This document shows positions 41,403 through 52,874 of a stretch of 64,000 bases of DNA, in pieces. The stretch lies in NCBI GenBank assembly GCA_947683425.1, contig CANTUQ010000119.1:4058001-4122000 (forward strand), in the 5' to 3' direction. A model generated the notes under the pieces. That model searched no databases. It saw nothing but the letters and a program-made list of their open reading frames with translations, and was not told the origin of the DNA. The stretch is from Excoecaria cochinchinensis. Taxonomy: Eukaryota; Streptophyta; Magnoliopsida; Malpighiales; Euphorbiaceae. The first letter of the stretch is position 1, and the number at the start of each line of letters is the position of its first letter. The translations under genes and the position numbers were made by a program.

Positions 41403-43422
41403 TCAATTATGATTGCGGCCTTCAGTTGGCAAATCTGCGTCAGAAAACATCAGTCTTTCCCCTGATCCCCCCTTGACGAGATCTAGCAGCTCAGATGGAG
41501 AAATTGTGGTGGCTACGGTGGACTCACTCAATGCCTCAACTAACTTCTGCCTATGAGAAGGGGACTGCCTTAGAAGGTCCCAAATAGATATCTGAGCCGT
41601 GGTCTTCTTCAGCTGCTTTATTATGGAATTTTCTTCCGGCTCCTTCTCTACAGGTGCTTGCACAGAGTCTTGCTGTTTCTCAATTTCGGGGACCACTCTT
41701 CCACTTCTTGTTACAGCCCCAACTCTCTCATCCTCCTCCAAATCCCATGGATCCGTGAACTCTCCATCTTTCTCATCTTCGTCTTCGTCTTCGTCTCCAC
41801 TCTCACTAGTGGACCAACAGTCTATCGCCGCCACGGGAATCCCTTCTTCACTTGCCTCAGGGCGAGTGATAGCAACGTATTCATTGCCATATAACTCCTG
41901 TAATACATACCATTCAGGTAGGCTCGACCCAATCATGAAGACAGGCCGTGGCACAGCATTGAAATTAGACTTCTTCTTGCTCTCCCTCTTTTCAGGATCA
42001 GTGATCTGCTTACTATCGATCAGATCCTGAATCTGGTGCCTCAGCCTGAAGCAATTGTCTGTCAGATGACCCGTATGTTGGTGAAAGGCACAGTACTCGT
42101 TCTCTTTATGCCCTGGTTCCCCTTGGGTCCTAGCTGGCCTAGGTGGCAGGGGTTGTAACTTCCCCTCCTTCATTAACCTCTTTAGTACCCATGACAAAGG
42201 CCTACCCAAATTCGAGAAGTACCTCTGATTCATTCCTGTTGCCGACACCTCAGCCGTCTTCCCACTCCTATTACCACCGCTGGCACTAGCTGACTTGGTT
42301 GCACCTTGATTATTGTAGCCCTTCTTGGCATAAGCCTCACTGCTTGCCCTTCTGGCCATATATTCTCCTTCTGCCTCTATAGCAATGTCCTTCAAGGACT
42401 CCCAATCTTTCAGCCCCTTCATTTTCAGTCCATCTCTCAGATATGGGCTGGCATTCCGAATGAATAATCGGATCTGATCAGGTGTATCGAGTTTGCACTT
42501 CATCTCCATAACCCGGTTCCTCCACCGGGTGAGCTATTCATGGAAAGACTCCCCAGCCTTCTGCTGTAACAACTCTAAATCCTTCATCGTGACCTCCATG
42601 CGGGTACTGCAATCGTATTGCTTTAGGAACTCTTCAGTCAACAAGTCCCAGTCTTTTTTGGACCTCCTGTCCAGCCCATGGTACCAGTCAATAGCAGCTC
42701 CTGTAAGACTCAAGCAAAAGTATTCTATCTTCTGCTTCCTTGTTAAAGTTGTCCCCTTTATGACTAATGAATACTGCTTGATGTGTGCAGCAGGATCAGA
42801 GGTGCCGTCAAATTTTGGGATATCAGGCATCTTGAAGTTCTAGGGGACCAGATCATCTCCATCCAGCTCACGATCCTCCGAGCTCATTCCCCTTCATACT
42901 GTCATCATCCTTGTCATAGCCTCAAACTTCTCCTCCATCTTCCTCCACATGACTTTCCCTTTCCTACCATCTATTCCTCTTGCTCATCCTCCCATAGGTC
43001 AACCTCAGATTTCGGGCCTTCTCTACGCTCAACAGGTGGTGCTGGTGCTCTTTGCTCAACGGCAGGTGGGTCAACTACAGCAGGGGGATCCTCCCTAACA
43101 GCCCCTTGTTCATCTGGCCCCCTAATAGGAGCAGTAGCAACTTGTTGCCCACCTATGGTAGTGGCAAGATTGCCCATCATGGCCATCATTCTAGCCTCAA
43201 ACTCTTCCATTTTTCTCCCCACTTCCTCGGCAATCATTGCCCTGGTTGCATCAAACCCACTGGCTGGATTAGACATACTTGATGCTTCTGAAGAGAAAGT
43301 CTCACTACTATCTAAAAGAGAATCTGTGCTCCGATACGGCACTAGCTCCGGTAACCCCAAGAGTGGAATCCTTCTCAACCGACCGTTGGGACCCCTAAAC
43401 CACCCGGGCGAATCTATGATGG
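41403..43422 (-). pseudogene. gag: gag and gag-protease junction of element C
   Basis: The likely start is ATG at 43276 (MSNPASGFDATRAMIAEEV), the first ATG after a putative acceptor TTTTTTCAG|CC ending at 43423. The core reads MPDIPKFDGTSDPAAHIKQY and GAAIDWYHGLDRR. The zinc-knuckle variant is CAFHQHTGHLTDNC. C retains a segment of about 100 residues (ESLKDIAIEAEGEYMARRA ... RPLSWVLKRLMKEGKLQ) that A has lost. An acidic region follows the knuckle. Breaks: a frame change between 42971 and 42830, a stop at 42534 within HE-stop-LTRW, and the TGA at 41403. Confidence 0.85.
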
Positions 43423-44180
43423 CTGAAAAAAATACATCTCGTTAGGATGATGCATGATTGAAATGCAATGGATGGTCGTGCTGATGTAACATAGACAAAC
43501 ACATGCAAGCATATAGATCCTTCTAACCTTATTGCCCCCAGACATGAGGTAGCATAGTCTCTTTCCTATGTGGGCTTTATCCAAGGGTTAACAGGGAACC
43601 CTTTAGACGCGTATGGTGCACGGTAGAAAACCGGCAGCATAACAGCTCTTTAATGTACACACATATGAGTGTTTGGCCATTATGTATTTAAACACCTCAA
43701 TTAAACTAAGATGGGCCCATCGGGGTATGAAAGCCTTTAATGAAGACCATTTAATTTAACTGATTTTGTTCAATATATGATGGCCCAGGTAGCAAGCACG
43801 GTATTACGGTACATTTCACCTAGTGGAAGTATCTATTGCCATTACATGAGCTTTGGTCAAAGGTAGTGATACTTTAGGGCTACCCAAGCATGGTCCCTGC
43901 CAACGGGTCTAGCTCATCACGAGCATAACGACTAATTGGGTCACCATTTGATATACTATAAGGTACGAGGCTTGGGCTGGTGATTATCCTTAACACTTCC
44001 CTAAATTGAGTGAAAATAGGGTCGTGCTTCGGGAACGCACCAGGGTTAAAATAGGGACCAAACTAACATAATCTAAGGCTCTAACATGGATGCAATGCAA
44101 TTTCGAAAAGAGATGAAATTTTTAAATTAAAACTCAATTGTAAATTTTAACCAAGGTACTTTCGAAGGGAAGTCTCAAGG
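43423..44180 (-). other. Untranslated leader of element C
   Basis: Shares ordered blocks with the leaders of A and B, for example GATGAGCTAGACCCGTTGG and GGTCACCATTTGATATAC. The gag-proximal end is a strong pyrimidine-tract acceptor. With the donor at 45943, the predicted intron would be about 2.5 kb. Confidence 0.7.
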
Positions 44181-44198
44181 TCCCCAGTGGAGTCGCGA
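44181..44198 (-). other. Primer-binding site of element C
   Basis: The minus strand reads TCGCGACTCCACTGGGGA, one mismatch from the PBS of A and B, one base after the LTR end. Confidence 0.8.
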
Positions 44199-44199
44199 C

Positions 44200-45998
44200 T
44201 GTGACGCGCGCCGAACCCCGTAAGCTCCCGAAAGCCCGCTTTAGGGCTATCGAGAGAGGTTTATAAAACTTGTAAGGTATTTACAAGTGCGTCTATTTTG
44301 GGCAACAAGGAGATTTCATGGAGTCACCACCCAATAGAACATTAGAAAAGTCTCTCTCGCCTCAGAGAGCCTAAGACTGCGCTTATTATCCATTTTGGGC
44401 CAACCAAAGGGGCCTTGGAGGGTAAACCTCTCTCCCAAAGGAGCCTAGAATTAACGTCTAAGTCTCATGACCCAAGAAGTGTCTTGGAGGTCTTAGTTCC
44501 AATGAATGATCGAATAGACCTCTAGCCTCTTTGAGCCCAAAGACCAGAGAAGGTTCGGGACTCCCCATTTATTCATACCTTGGTTAAGTTTATAATCAAG
44601 TTTTGAATTTAGTATTTCATGCCTTTTCTCATTCAATTTTAATGCAATTTAATTAAACGCATTTCAATCATATATTAAAAGCGATAAATAAAGTAAATGA
44701 AAGCAAAATAAATTACAATAAAACTAGGGGCGGAATACAACCCCCATTTGTAAATAAAATGCAAATCATACATAAATCGGGCTATTTATTAAAAATGAGA
44801 ACATTGGTCCTCTCATGCATAATTTAAGAAAACAATTTTAAAGTGATAATTTACTTTAGATGAAAAATCTAGGACATTGGTCCCATTTTTATTAAATAAA
44901 ATCCAATTTAGTTTAATAGAAATATTTTTGTGATTTTTTAATTAACGTGCATGAAAATAAATTTATTATTACAAATTACATAATAATAAATTAATCCAAA
45001 ATAATAAAAAGCAACAAAAATAAATAACAACTCCCAAGTAGATCTTCAATCTCCATGGGCTCCCACTTGACAAAAACTCACATATGAAAAATAAGTATTG
45101 AAAAATAAAAAAAAAACAAATAAAAATGAAGTTAGTATAAAAATAATTAAACATATAACTTGAAAATAAATAAATTAAGGCAAACAAAATTGCATCATAT
45201 ATGACAAGCAAATTAAAATGACATAATAAAAATATGCAATTTAACAAATTAATAAAATCAACATGCATAAAAAACATAAAATAGTGTTAATAAAATTTAA
45301 CATGCATAAAAAGCATAAAATAATGATGATAGAATTTAACATGCATAAAAACACAAAATAACATTAATAACATCCAATCATGCATAAAAAGCAAAAGAAA
45401 TAATAAAAATTAGCATGCATAAAACATATTAATAATAGTAATAAAAGCCAACATGCATAAACAAACATAAAATAATAATTATAAAACTCAACATGCAAAA
45501 AACATGAATAGAAAATACAAACATAAAATTCAGCATGCATAACAAATAAATAATAATAGTAATAATAAAATTAAACAAGAATAAGGATAATAATAATAAT
45601 ACTAATGATGTTAATAACTACAATGATAATAATAACACAATAATAACAAAGAATATGAACAATCAAACATAATAATAATAATAATGATAATAATAAAAGA
45701 AGATGAATAATATGAACAACATGAACAACATGAACAATTAGATAAAAATAATATGAACAATTGAATAAAAATAATAAAATAGTTCTAAGAGAATTTACAT
45801 TGTTAACTAATTAAATAAAAAGCCAAAACAAGAAATAAGAAGAAAATAATAAGACTAAGAGAATTTACATGTTAACTAATTAATTATAAATAAAAAAAAT
45901 CAAATTAAAAATTAAACTAAGAAATTGAGCCAAAAATGTTTACCCTCAAAATTTATCTTGATGAAGATAAGGTAAGATCTAATTCCTTGTCTTGTATT
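44200..45998 (-). repeat. Truncated 5' LTR of element C
   Basis: Nearly identical to 32579-34397. It breaks off at CTTGTATT (45998), where unrelated LTR-like sequence begins. The missing part would contain U3, the GC motif block and the TATA box. The donor-like GGGTAAAC survives at 45943. Confidence 0.9.
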
Positions 45999-47433
45999 TT
46001 TACCCTAAACTTGTATCGTCTAAATGAACCTCTAAACGTCTTTTTTTAGAAAAACGTTCTTCTTAACAATTGTTCTCTAGGATTTTAACTTTCAGATGGA
46101 ACAAGTTTCAGGTCGTTTGGACATCTATAACAAAAGATATGATCAAAATAACATATATTGTTCCAGTGAACCCGCCAGAACAGGGTCACCTACTTTTTAA
46201 TTACTTTTTGGGATACTTAGGGCCAGAATTAGATTAAGCACCCTCTTAGACATTTTTAGACACGGATCTTTTCTTTCATATGCAATTGGAATCAACCCAA
46301 TTGGGATCCTATAACTCTACTTATAACAAATACTATACACTGGGGTCTAATGGCAAATAAGCAGAATTTTGCAACATCAAACTCTATTATCAACACAAAC
46401 ACTCAAATGATCAAGTTACATACTTTAAACATATATACACCTGTCATGAGCACTGTAAGCAATCAAAATGAACATCTTGAGCTAATTAAAGCTCATCAAG
46501 CATCTCTTTATTTCTACATGTCTTTGTTCAAGCATTTCTCATATAAACACATGCAAAGTTAACACAGTTACACTCGATCCCTACCTCTAGGAACTCGATC
46601 ACAGTTCTCTACTCGTTCCGATCTTCTCTTTTCCTTTATCGACTCTCTTGCCTCCAACTTGCACCAAAACCACACACAAAACACTTGGGGTTACTCTTCT
46701 TTTTACTTTAAATCAAAATAGAAACCAAGTAGTAGAAGAAGACTAAATAATAGTACTACTTACCTCTTCTCAAAAATCTACTCTCTTCATCCCAACGTAA
46801 ATGATTCTCTTTAGGAGAAAATGAAAAAGAGAAGAAAAGAGAGGAAGGTGGAGCACGGCAACTAAGAGCAAAGAAAACAAAAAGGGGAATTAAAAAGCCA
46901 AATGAAGAAATTGAAATGGGAGTAGGGAAAGTGGCCGGTCAACTAAATCCAAACCTTCTCACATAATGCTCACCAAACCAAATAAATGCCAACCATCTCA
47001 TTTAATCCATCCATATCCTAAGCCAAGCCAAGCCAAGCCAAGCCAAGCCAAACAAAACCAAGTCAAGCCAAACCAAGTGTCTCTTCCCTACAATGACACT
47101 TAGCACACTCTTACAATGCCACTTGTCAAACTCTTATGCCGTCACTTGTCACTCTTCTACGATGACACTTGTCACTCTCCTATGACACCATGTGTCAACT
47201 CCCTACAACTCCAAGTCTCTTAGTCCCACTTCTACACACATCTCGCGAGAGGGCTCTGTCGCGCTCGCGACAGAACGCTCACGCCCGCACCAACCAGCTG
47301 AAGTTCAAAAACCGCTGGAGGGCTCTGTCGCGCCCGCGACACTTGTCGCGCTCGCGACAGAACTTTCACACATAAACTTACCTTTTTCGAACAAAACTCT
47401 GTAATTCTTCTAGGGCCACTATGGGGTGTGACA
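45999..47433 (-). mobile_element. Fragment of a minus-strand gypsy LTR
   Basis: 46007-46330 is related to 1655-1990 of the first LTR in the same orientation (AAACTTGTA, TTCAGGTC.TTTG, TGTTCCA.TGAAC). The right end GGGGTGTGACA at 47433 is a plausible LTR terminus (TGTCACACCCC on the minus strand). It contains a CCAAG repeat (about 47020-47065), several CACTTGTCA phrases and TGTCGCGCTCGCGACA palindromes (47240-47370). The left part is missing. Confidence 0.55.
47240..47370. repeat. TCGCG(A/C)(G/T)CGCGA palindromes in an LTR fragment
   Basis: TCTCGCGAGAG, CTGTCGCGCTCGCGACAG (twice) and TCGCGCCCGCGAC. The same motif type as at 56625-56895 and 58477-58903. Confidence 0.7.
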
Positions 47434-47574
47434 CCTCTGGTATGTTTGTGAGCCTTTGGGGTTCACATCTCTTTTATCCTAATTATAGATGTCTGCAAGT
47501 TTTATACAGGGGTAAATGGCAAAAGTAAGATTGATATCGTTGATTTGTGATTAAAATGATACACTACAAGAAAA

Positions 47575-48610
47575 TTAAGAAATAGCAACAAAAATTATTT
47601 CGTTGCTAAATAGCAATGGAATTTTATTTTCCGTTGCTAAATAGCAACGAAAAATTTAATCCGTTCCTAATTTCAATTAAGTTTTTAATATATAACAATG
47701 GAAAAGTATTTGGTTATTTTCGGTCGCTAAAAAAGGAGGGAACGTTTGGCGCGTAAAATTAGCAGTGGATATTAGCAACGGAATCTAAATACCGTTGCTA
47801 AATATCGCGTGAACGGTAAGAGGGAATCTTTCGGAACGAAAAATACCAACGAAAAAAGAATTCGGTTGCCAATTTAGCAACGGAAGTACTTTTCTGTTGC
47901 TAAATGGAGAAAAATAGCAACAAAATTTATTTCGGTTGCTAATATAGCAACGGAACTAAATTCCGTTGCTAAATGTTGATTTCGGTTGCAAATATAGCAA
48001 CGGAAAACTAATTCCATTGCTAAATGGGAAGAATTAAATTTTTGCATTCTATAATAGCAACTGAACACGAATTCGGTTGCTAATATTGAAACATTTAGCA
48101 ACGGAATGAAAAATCGGTTGCTATTTTTTAATAGTTAAAACTTTTTTGCAACGGAATAAAGAAACCGTTGCTAAATATGTAGAAAATAGCAACCGAATTT
48201 TATCGGTTGCAAATATAGCAACGGAAGAAAATTTCGTTGCTATATGGGAAGAAGTAAATTTTTGCATTCTAAAATAGCAACCGAATAAAATTCGGTTGCT
48301 AATATTGAAAAAATTAGCAACAGAATGAAAATTCGGTTGCTATTTTTTTATAGTTAACATTTTTTTCAACCGAAAATACAAACCGTGCTAAATGTGTAAA
48401 AAATAGCATCCGAATTTTCATCGGTTGCAAATATAGCAACGAAATTGGATTTTCGTTGCTAAATATTAAAGGTTTGGGTTAAAAAATACCAACCGAATTT
48501 CTATCGGTCAGTAGTGTAGCAACAGAAATTCTATTTCGTTGCTAAAGAGTTTCACGTATAGCAACCGAATCAACTTCGGTTGCAAATTGAGCAACGACGT
48601 TGCTAAAAGT
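47575..48610. repeat. Left subterminal repeat region of the CACTA element
   Basis: Dozens of TAGCAAC(G/C)GAA and TTCCGTTGCTA motifs, both orientations, about every 20-40 bp. Length about 1.0 kb. Confidence 0.92.
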
Positions 48611-48893
48611 TAGGGTTAATTCCGGTTTTTATTCATTTGTTTTTCTTCATTTCTTCACCTGAACCGAACGTAGCCTCTTGTCATTTTCTTTGCTTCTCCC
48701 TAAACTACTTTTTGCGTCTGTCGCTTCTCGCATTTCCGGCGTGCCCACTTCCCCTCAAATCAGACGCATGACAGCCACCGATCTCCGATGCCACAGCTCC
48801 ATTGTGCCCCCTACCCCACATATCAGACGCATCAGCCGCCGCTATTTCCCCACCGCTGTTGCTCCCCCACGCGATTAGCTTGAAGAAAATCGT
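48611..48893 (+). pseudogene. Exon-like segment of unknown origin inside the CACTA element
   Basis: Its higher GC content than its surroundings, a 66-codon open frame (48678-48878) and a donor-like ATCGT|GTAAGTT at 48893-48894 suggest a captured 5' exon. The frame contains two similar phrases (SPQIRRM and TPHIRRI). I do not recognise it. It may be the 5' UTR exon of a captured gene. Confidence 0.35.
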
Positions 48894-50519
48894 GTAAGTT
48901 ATTTTTTAGTTGTAAAATGAATAACTAGTGAGTAGAATCAAACTTACTTGAAGAAAATTCATGGAATTCCGAACTCAGGGACTGATATTTAGATTTTATA
49001 TATGTAATTTGTCGGGTAAATCATCATAGAGAGAAGATGTTAGCATCCGCTTGATTCTTTTTCCCCACATAATTCATCAGATGCATGTGTTTTTTTTTTT
49101 TTATTTTTAAGGGTACTGTATCCTGTGTTTTATGTTAATTTTACGGTTTTGACTTCTGAAGCAAAATACTTTGTGGTTCGTGTTGATCTTCCTTTTTGTT
49201 CATATTAATCATGATCAGTTAATTGATAATGCGTTAACACATAAACCAAAAGAGTCTGAAATGCATTATCTTAGTTACTTAGCAGGGATACCTTCTGCGT
49301 GATACTATTTTTCTATTTCTTTCTTTTATTTTTTACTTAAAAATTTGATCTTTTCCTATAAAGTGACGCACCCAGATTGTTGGCTTCGTTCATTCAGTTC
49401 CCTCTTTAGGTTTTTTTTTGGGGGGAGGGGTTTTGGCTGTTGAGTTTTCCTTAGAGACGCTTAAGATACAGAGATAAAGTTAGAAAGAGAAAGATACGGC
49501 TTCTATGGCTGAAGAGGGTGTTGTTTCTAATGATTTGCCCGTTAAAAGGCCTAGAGAAGATGAAGAGAATGGGGTCCCTGGTACTACTGCTGCTATGGCG
49601 AAAGAGAATTTTACCAATAATGATTACATCTCCTCTGTTATTCCTGGCTGGTTCTCTGAGATTAGCCCAATGTGGCCTGGTATGTTATTGTTCCCAATTT
49701 TCGTAGCTTTTTATTTATTTTAATCTTGGATTTATTTTTCCATTATATATGGTTCTACACATTTTCTATTCTGTATTTTTATTGGGTTTTGCTTTTTCAA
49801 TTACCTAGACTATTTCATGGGTGCATCATAGATAGTTATATTCAATATCTTTATTTTCAATTCTGTTGATGTTAGCTGGAGTCTTTCTGTTTTAGTTTGT
49901 TCACTAGTTTTTGTGTCTATTCAGATGATTGGTTTTCACTAACCAGTATTAGCTGCTGGCAAAGCTGGATGCTATTTCTGACCATTTCTGATTTAATTAT
50001 TAGATTCAGTGCCCCATTTGGTCACGCATTCTTTTCCACTAATGGAGTTATGGACTTAGTTTAATGTGTTTGCTGTCTGTTTAGCTGCACTGTTTAAGAT
50101 AAGTTTTTCTGTATATTTATTTTTGATTTGTTAAGTTTCTATATCCTGTTATATGTATCTTTAAACTCCTTGAACCTCAAAAAAAAAAAAATTATAGGGA
50201 TGAATTTGCTTCTATTTCATTTTGTTTAAAGCCAAACTATATTTTATTCAAATTAAAATTGTTTTCCAACAGCTGCATTATCTTGATTATTGAGCAAAGT
50301 AGTAAAATCATTGAAATAAAAATAAATTTATAATTTTTTTTTGTTCAATAATGATGAACTGTCATACTTTGACGTAGTCCAAGTCTCTAAAATTTTGTCT
50401 TAAATGGAAAATGATAATTTATTTTCTACTTGTTTTTTTTTCTCTTTTTGGTTGAAATTAAACTTTTTTATCTTTTGAAAAAGAATATTAATTATTTCAT
50501 TTATGTGATATATGACAAG

Positions 50520-50587
50520 AATTAAAATAGACCCGTATGTTGTAGTACAATACAAAAGCCAAGAGCGCCAAAGCGATGTAGCTAGAG
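50520..50587 (+). pseudogene. Captured C2-domain gene exon (first piece)
   Basis: Reads IKIDPYVVVQYKSQERQSDVAR, matching the KIDPYV.VQYKSQE region of small plant C2 proteins (elicitor-responsive protein 3 / 16-kDa phloem protein type, from memory). Donor GAG|GTAAAT at 50588. It joins in phase with the exon at 51146. Confidence 0.75.
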
Positions 50588-51145
50588 GTAAATTATTATT
50601 TTATGACAAAATTATCATATTGAGGCTAGAAACCGTAGTTTATAGTGAAATTCTTAACAAATGTTTAATGATAATAAAAATATCTCATTTATATTGCCAT
50701 CAAATGTAATATAGAAAGTTATATCTCAAGAAAAAAAAAATAAATTACTAGGTTAATATATATTATATAAATTCCGTAAATTGGTTTAATTTTTATATTT
50801 ATATATAGCCCCTGGCCCCTGGACTGCTTGTAGATGCTGACTGGTGTAAAATTTGGAGAATTCTTTTAACAAATAATCGCCACCAGATGCTGACCGGTCT
50901 AAATTAGAGAGATTCGTACTTTTTTAGTAGTGTGTTGTTTTCCACAACCATTAATTTAATAAATTTAATAATTGATATGATCATTGCTCAATAGAAAATT
51001 AGCACAAGCAAGTAGAAAATAATTGTGTGTGTGTGTGTGTGTGTGAGAGATTTGGCTCCTTTGATTCCATGTATTATATTTTGGTTTATTTCTTTCTTTC
51101 CGCATCTGGTCTTAATTGTAGGATGTGGAATGGGAAATGGTGCAG

Positions 51146-51259
51146 GTGAAGGTGGGTGTCCTGTATGGAATCAGAAGCTAACATTCAGAGTAGAATATCT
51201 AGGTCAAGGTGGAGACTATAAGCTCATTCTTAAAATCATGGACAAGGATGGTTGTTGAC
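51146..51259 (+). pseudogene. Captured C2-domain gene exon (second piece)
   Basis: Acceptor GTGCAG at 51145; reads GEGGCPVWNQKLTFRVEYLG then GGDYKLILKIMDKD, the continuation of the C2 beta-sandwich. The expected acidic calcium loop after MDKD is corrupted (TGA) before a GTGAGT donor. It lies between exon 1 and the later exons of the spermidine synthase fragment. Confidence 0.78.
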
Positions 51260-52472
51260 GTGAGTATGGCACTTCAAAAATTTCCATTTCTGTTGCTGTT
51301 TTCCACATCCTTTTATGTGATAATTTGCTTGGTCTGAGAGATAGTTTCTATGAACAGTGGACTCTGTTAACTAACCATGCAAATTTATTTGATTGCTTCG
51401 TCTTATGTAGCTCCAATTTAGTACATTTTAAGTCCAATATATTTATCTTTGAACCCAGTCTGAATATTATCTGTGTATCCTGCTTCTATTTTCCAGATTT
51501 CTAAATAGTTCTTCCCTGATGTAGCAGTTGGATATGAGGATCCTCGTGTGACCCTTCATATTGGTGATGGTACGGACTCTTACTTATTTTTATCCGCCCC
51601 TTTTTTTCTTCCTTTTCTCGTAAACATATTTATTGCTGGTATTTGTTTTCAAAAAATTTTGCAGAAGTTGACTTTTTGAAGAATGTCGCTGCAGGAACTT
51701 ATGATGCGATTATAGTAGATTCTTCTGATCCAATAGGTAATGATATTTGGTTAACCTGCTGCAGTATCATGCTCATCCATGTGGGCTGAATAATATCTTT
51801 TGAGTTTACAAGTCATTGTGTTTTATCACATAGGTCTTGCACAAGAGCTTTTCGAGAAACCCTTTTTCGAGACAGTAGCAAGGGCTCTTCGTCCTGAAGG
51901 TGTTGTTTGTACACAAGCAGAAAGTATATGGCTTCATATGCACATCATTGAGGATATTATAGTAAACTGCCGTCAGATCTTCAAAGGCTCTGTCAACTAT
52001 GCATGGACTACAGTGCCTACATATCCGAGGTTTGTACTTGTCTCTTTGCATCCTAGTCTCCTCCCATATCTCTTTATGTGCCTGTTAATGTGCATAATGC
52101 ACATATGCCTCCCATGAAAAACAAACTTTGATGTTGCTTATTATGTATTGACATGTTATTTTGTGTTTCTGATTTAAATGACTTTACTGTGTTTCAGTGG
52201 AGTGATTGGTTTCATGCTCTGCTCTACTAAAGGGCCATCTATCAATTTCAAGCATCCAATCAATCCTATAGGTGCTAACGAAAATACATCAACGAGACCC
52301 TTGAAATTTTACAACTCAGAGGTACTGTTAATTTTTCTAGATTCATTCCACATGTTTGTAATATTTTTCTCAGGTTTTGAGTCAAAACATTTGCTTTTAA
52401 TTTCAGATTCATTCAGCTGCATTCTGTTTGCCATCCTTCGCTAAGAAGGTGATTGATTTGAAAGCCAAGTGA

Positions 52473-52860
52473 AGGAATTTTGGAGAATGTCGAGTTCGTG
52501 TAGAGCCATCATCCTTGCCAAAATGGTCCATCTGGCAACGAGCCATGGAATTTTGTAATATGCTCAGCAGTCGGATCGTCCTCCCTCACCTCCACCTATA
52601 TAGCATAAATTTGTAATATTTCGTTATTTGTACTGAATTTATGTTGTTTTTGTGACAGTTTTCATGAATTTTACTTTACAATGTTATTTATACTGAATTT
52701 ATGTTGTTTTTGTGATGGTTTTCATGAATTTTTATTTTACAATAATATAAATATATTTTCAGGATTTTAATTATTGTGTATTATAATTTTTATATTATAT
52801 TATCAATAAGCATATATATTTTCAGGATTTGATTTACATTTATTTATAAAATAAAAATTT
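52473..52860 (+). other. 3' UTR of the captured spermidine synthase gene
   Basis: Follows the stop codon. It contains a duplicated phrase of about 60 bp (GAATTTATGTTGTTTTTGTGA at about 52639 and 52692) and A/T-rich polyadenylation-like sequence before the subterminal repeats resume. Confidence 0.5.
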
Positions 52861-52874
52861 TAAAAAAAATAAAA

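Larger units (their letters stand above)
32579..45998 (-). mobile_element. Element C: Tat-type Ty3/gypsy retrotransposon, 5' LTR truncated
   Basis: 3' LTR 32579-35206; pol and gag between 36973 and 43422; PBS at 44181-44198; 5' LTR 44200-45998. The left terminus is TGTGACGCGCGCC, as in A. The two LTR copies are nearly identical where both exist, so C is younger than A. The 5' LTR matches the 3' LTR up to 34397 and then stops at 45998, so about 810 bp, including the whole promoter, is gone. The accessory genes of A are absent apart from a relic. The left target-site candidate is actac (32574-32578). Confidence 0.9.
49505..52472 (+). pseudogene. SPDS: Captured spermidine synthase gene fragment (first and last five exons)
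   Basis: Exon 1 (49505-49679) encodes MAEEGVVSNDL... ending VIPGWFSEISPMWP, the plant spermidine synthase N-terminus. Later exons lie at 51497-51569 (FFPDVAVGYEDPRVTLHIGD), 51665-51736 (FLKNVAAGTYDAIIVDSSDP), 51834-52029 (AQELFEKPFFETVARALRP to WTTVPTYP), 52198-52321 (GVIGFMLCSTKGP) and 52407-52472 (IHSAAFCLPSFAKKVIDLKAK, then TGA), each with GT-AG borders. The exons for the middle of the protein, including the glycine-rich decarboxylated-AdoMet-binding GGGDGG motif, are absent. Exon 51497 has TAG (51506-51508) where Gln is expected. The missing region is occupied by C2-gene exons. The enzyme makes spermidine from putrescine; this copy cannot. Confidence 0.93.

Noticed and set aside
47022..47065. 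CCAAG repeats as a possible telomere-like or satellite sequence
   Set aside because: Only a few copies of a 5-bp unit inside an LTR fragment; an ordinary microsatellite.
49372..49500. Possible intact spermidine synthase promoter driving a working gene
   Set aside because: The downstream gene lacks its central exons and has an in-frame TAG, so no functional enzyme can result even if it is transcribed.
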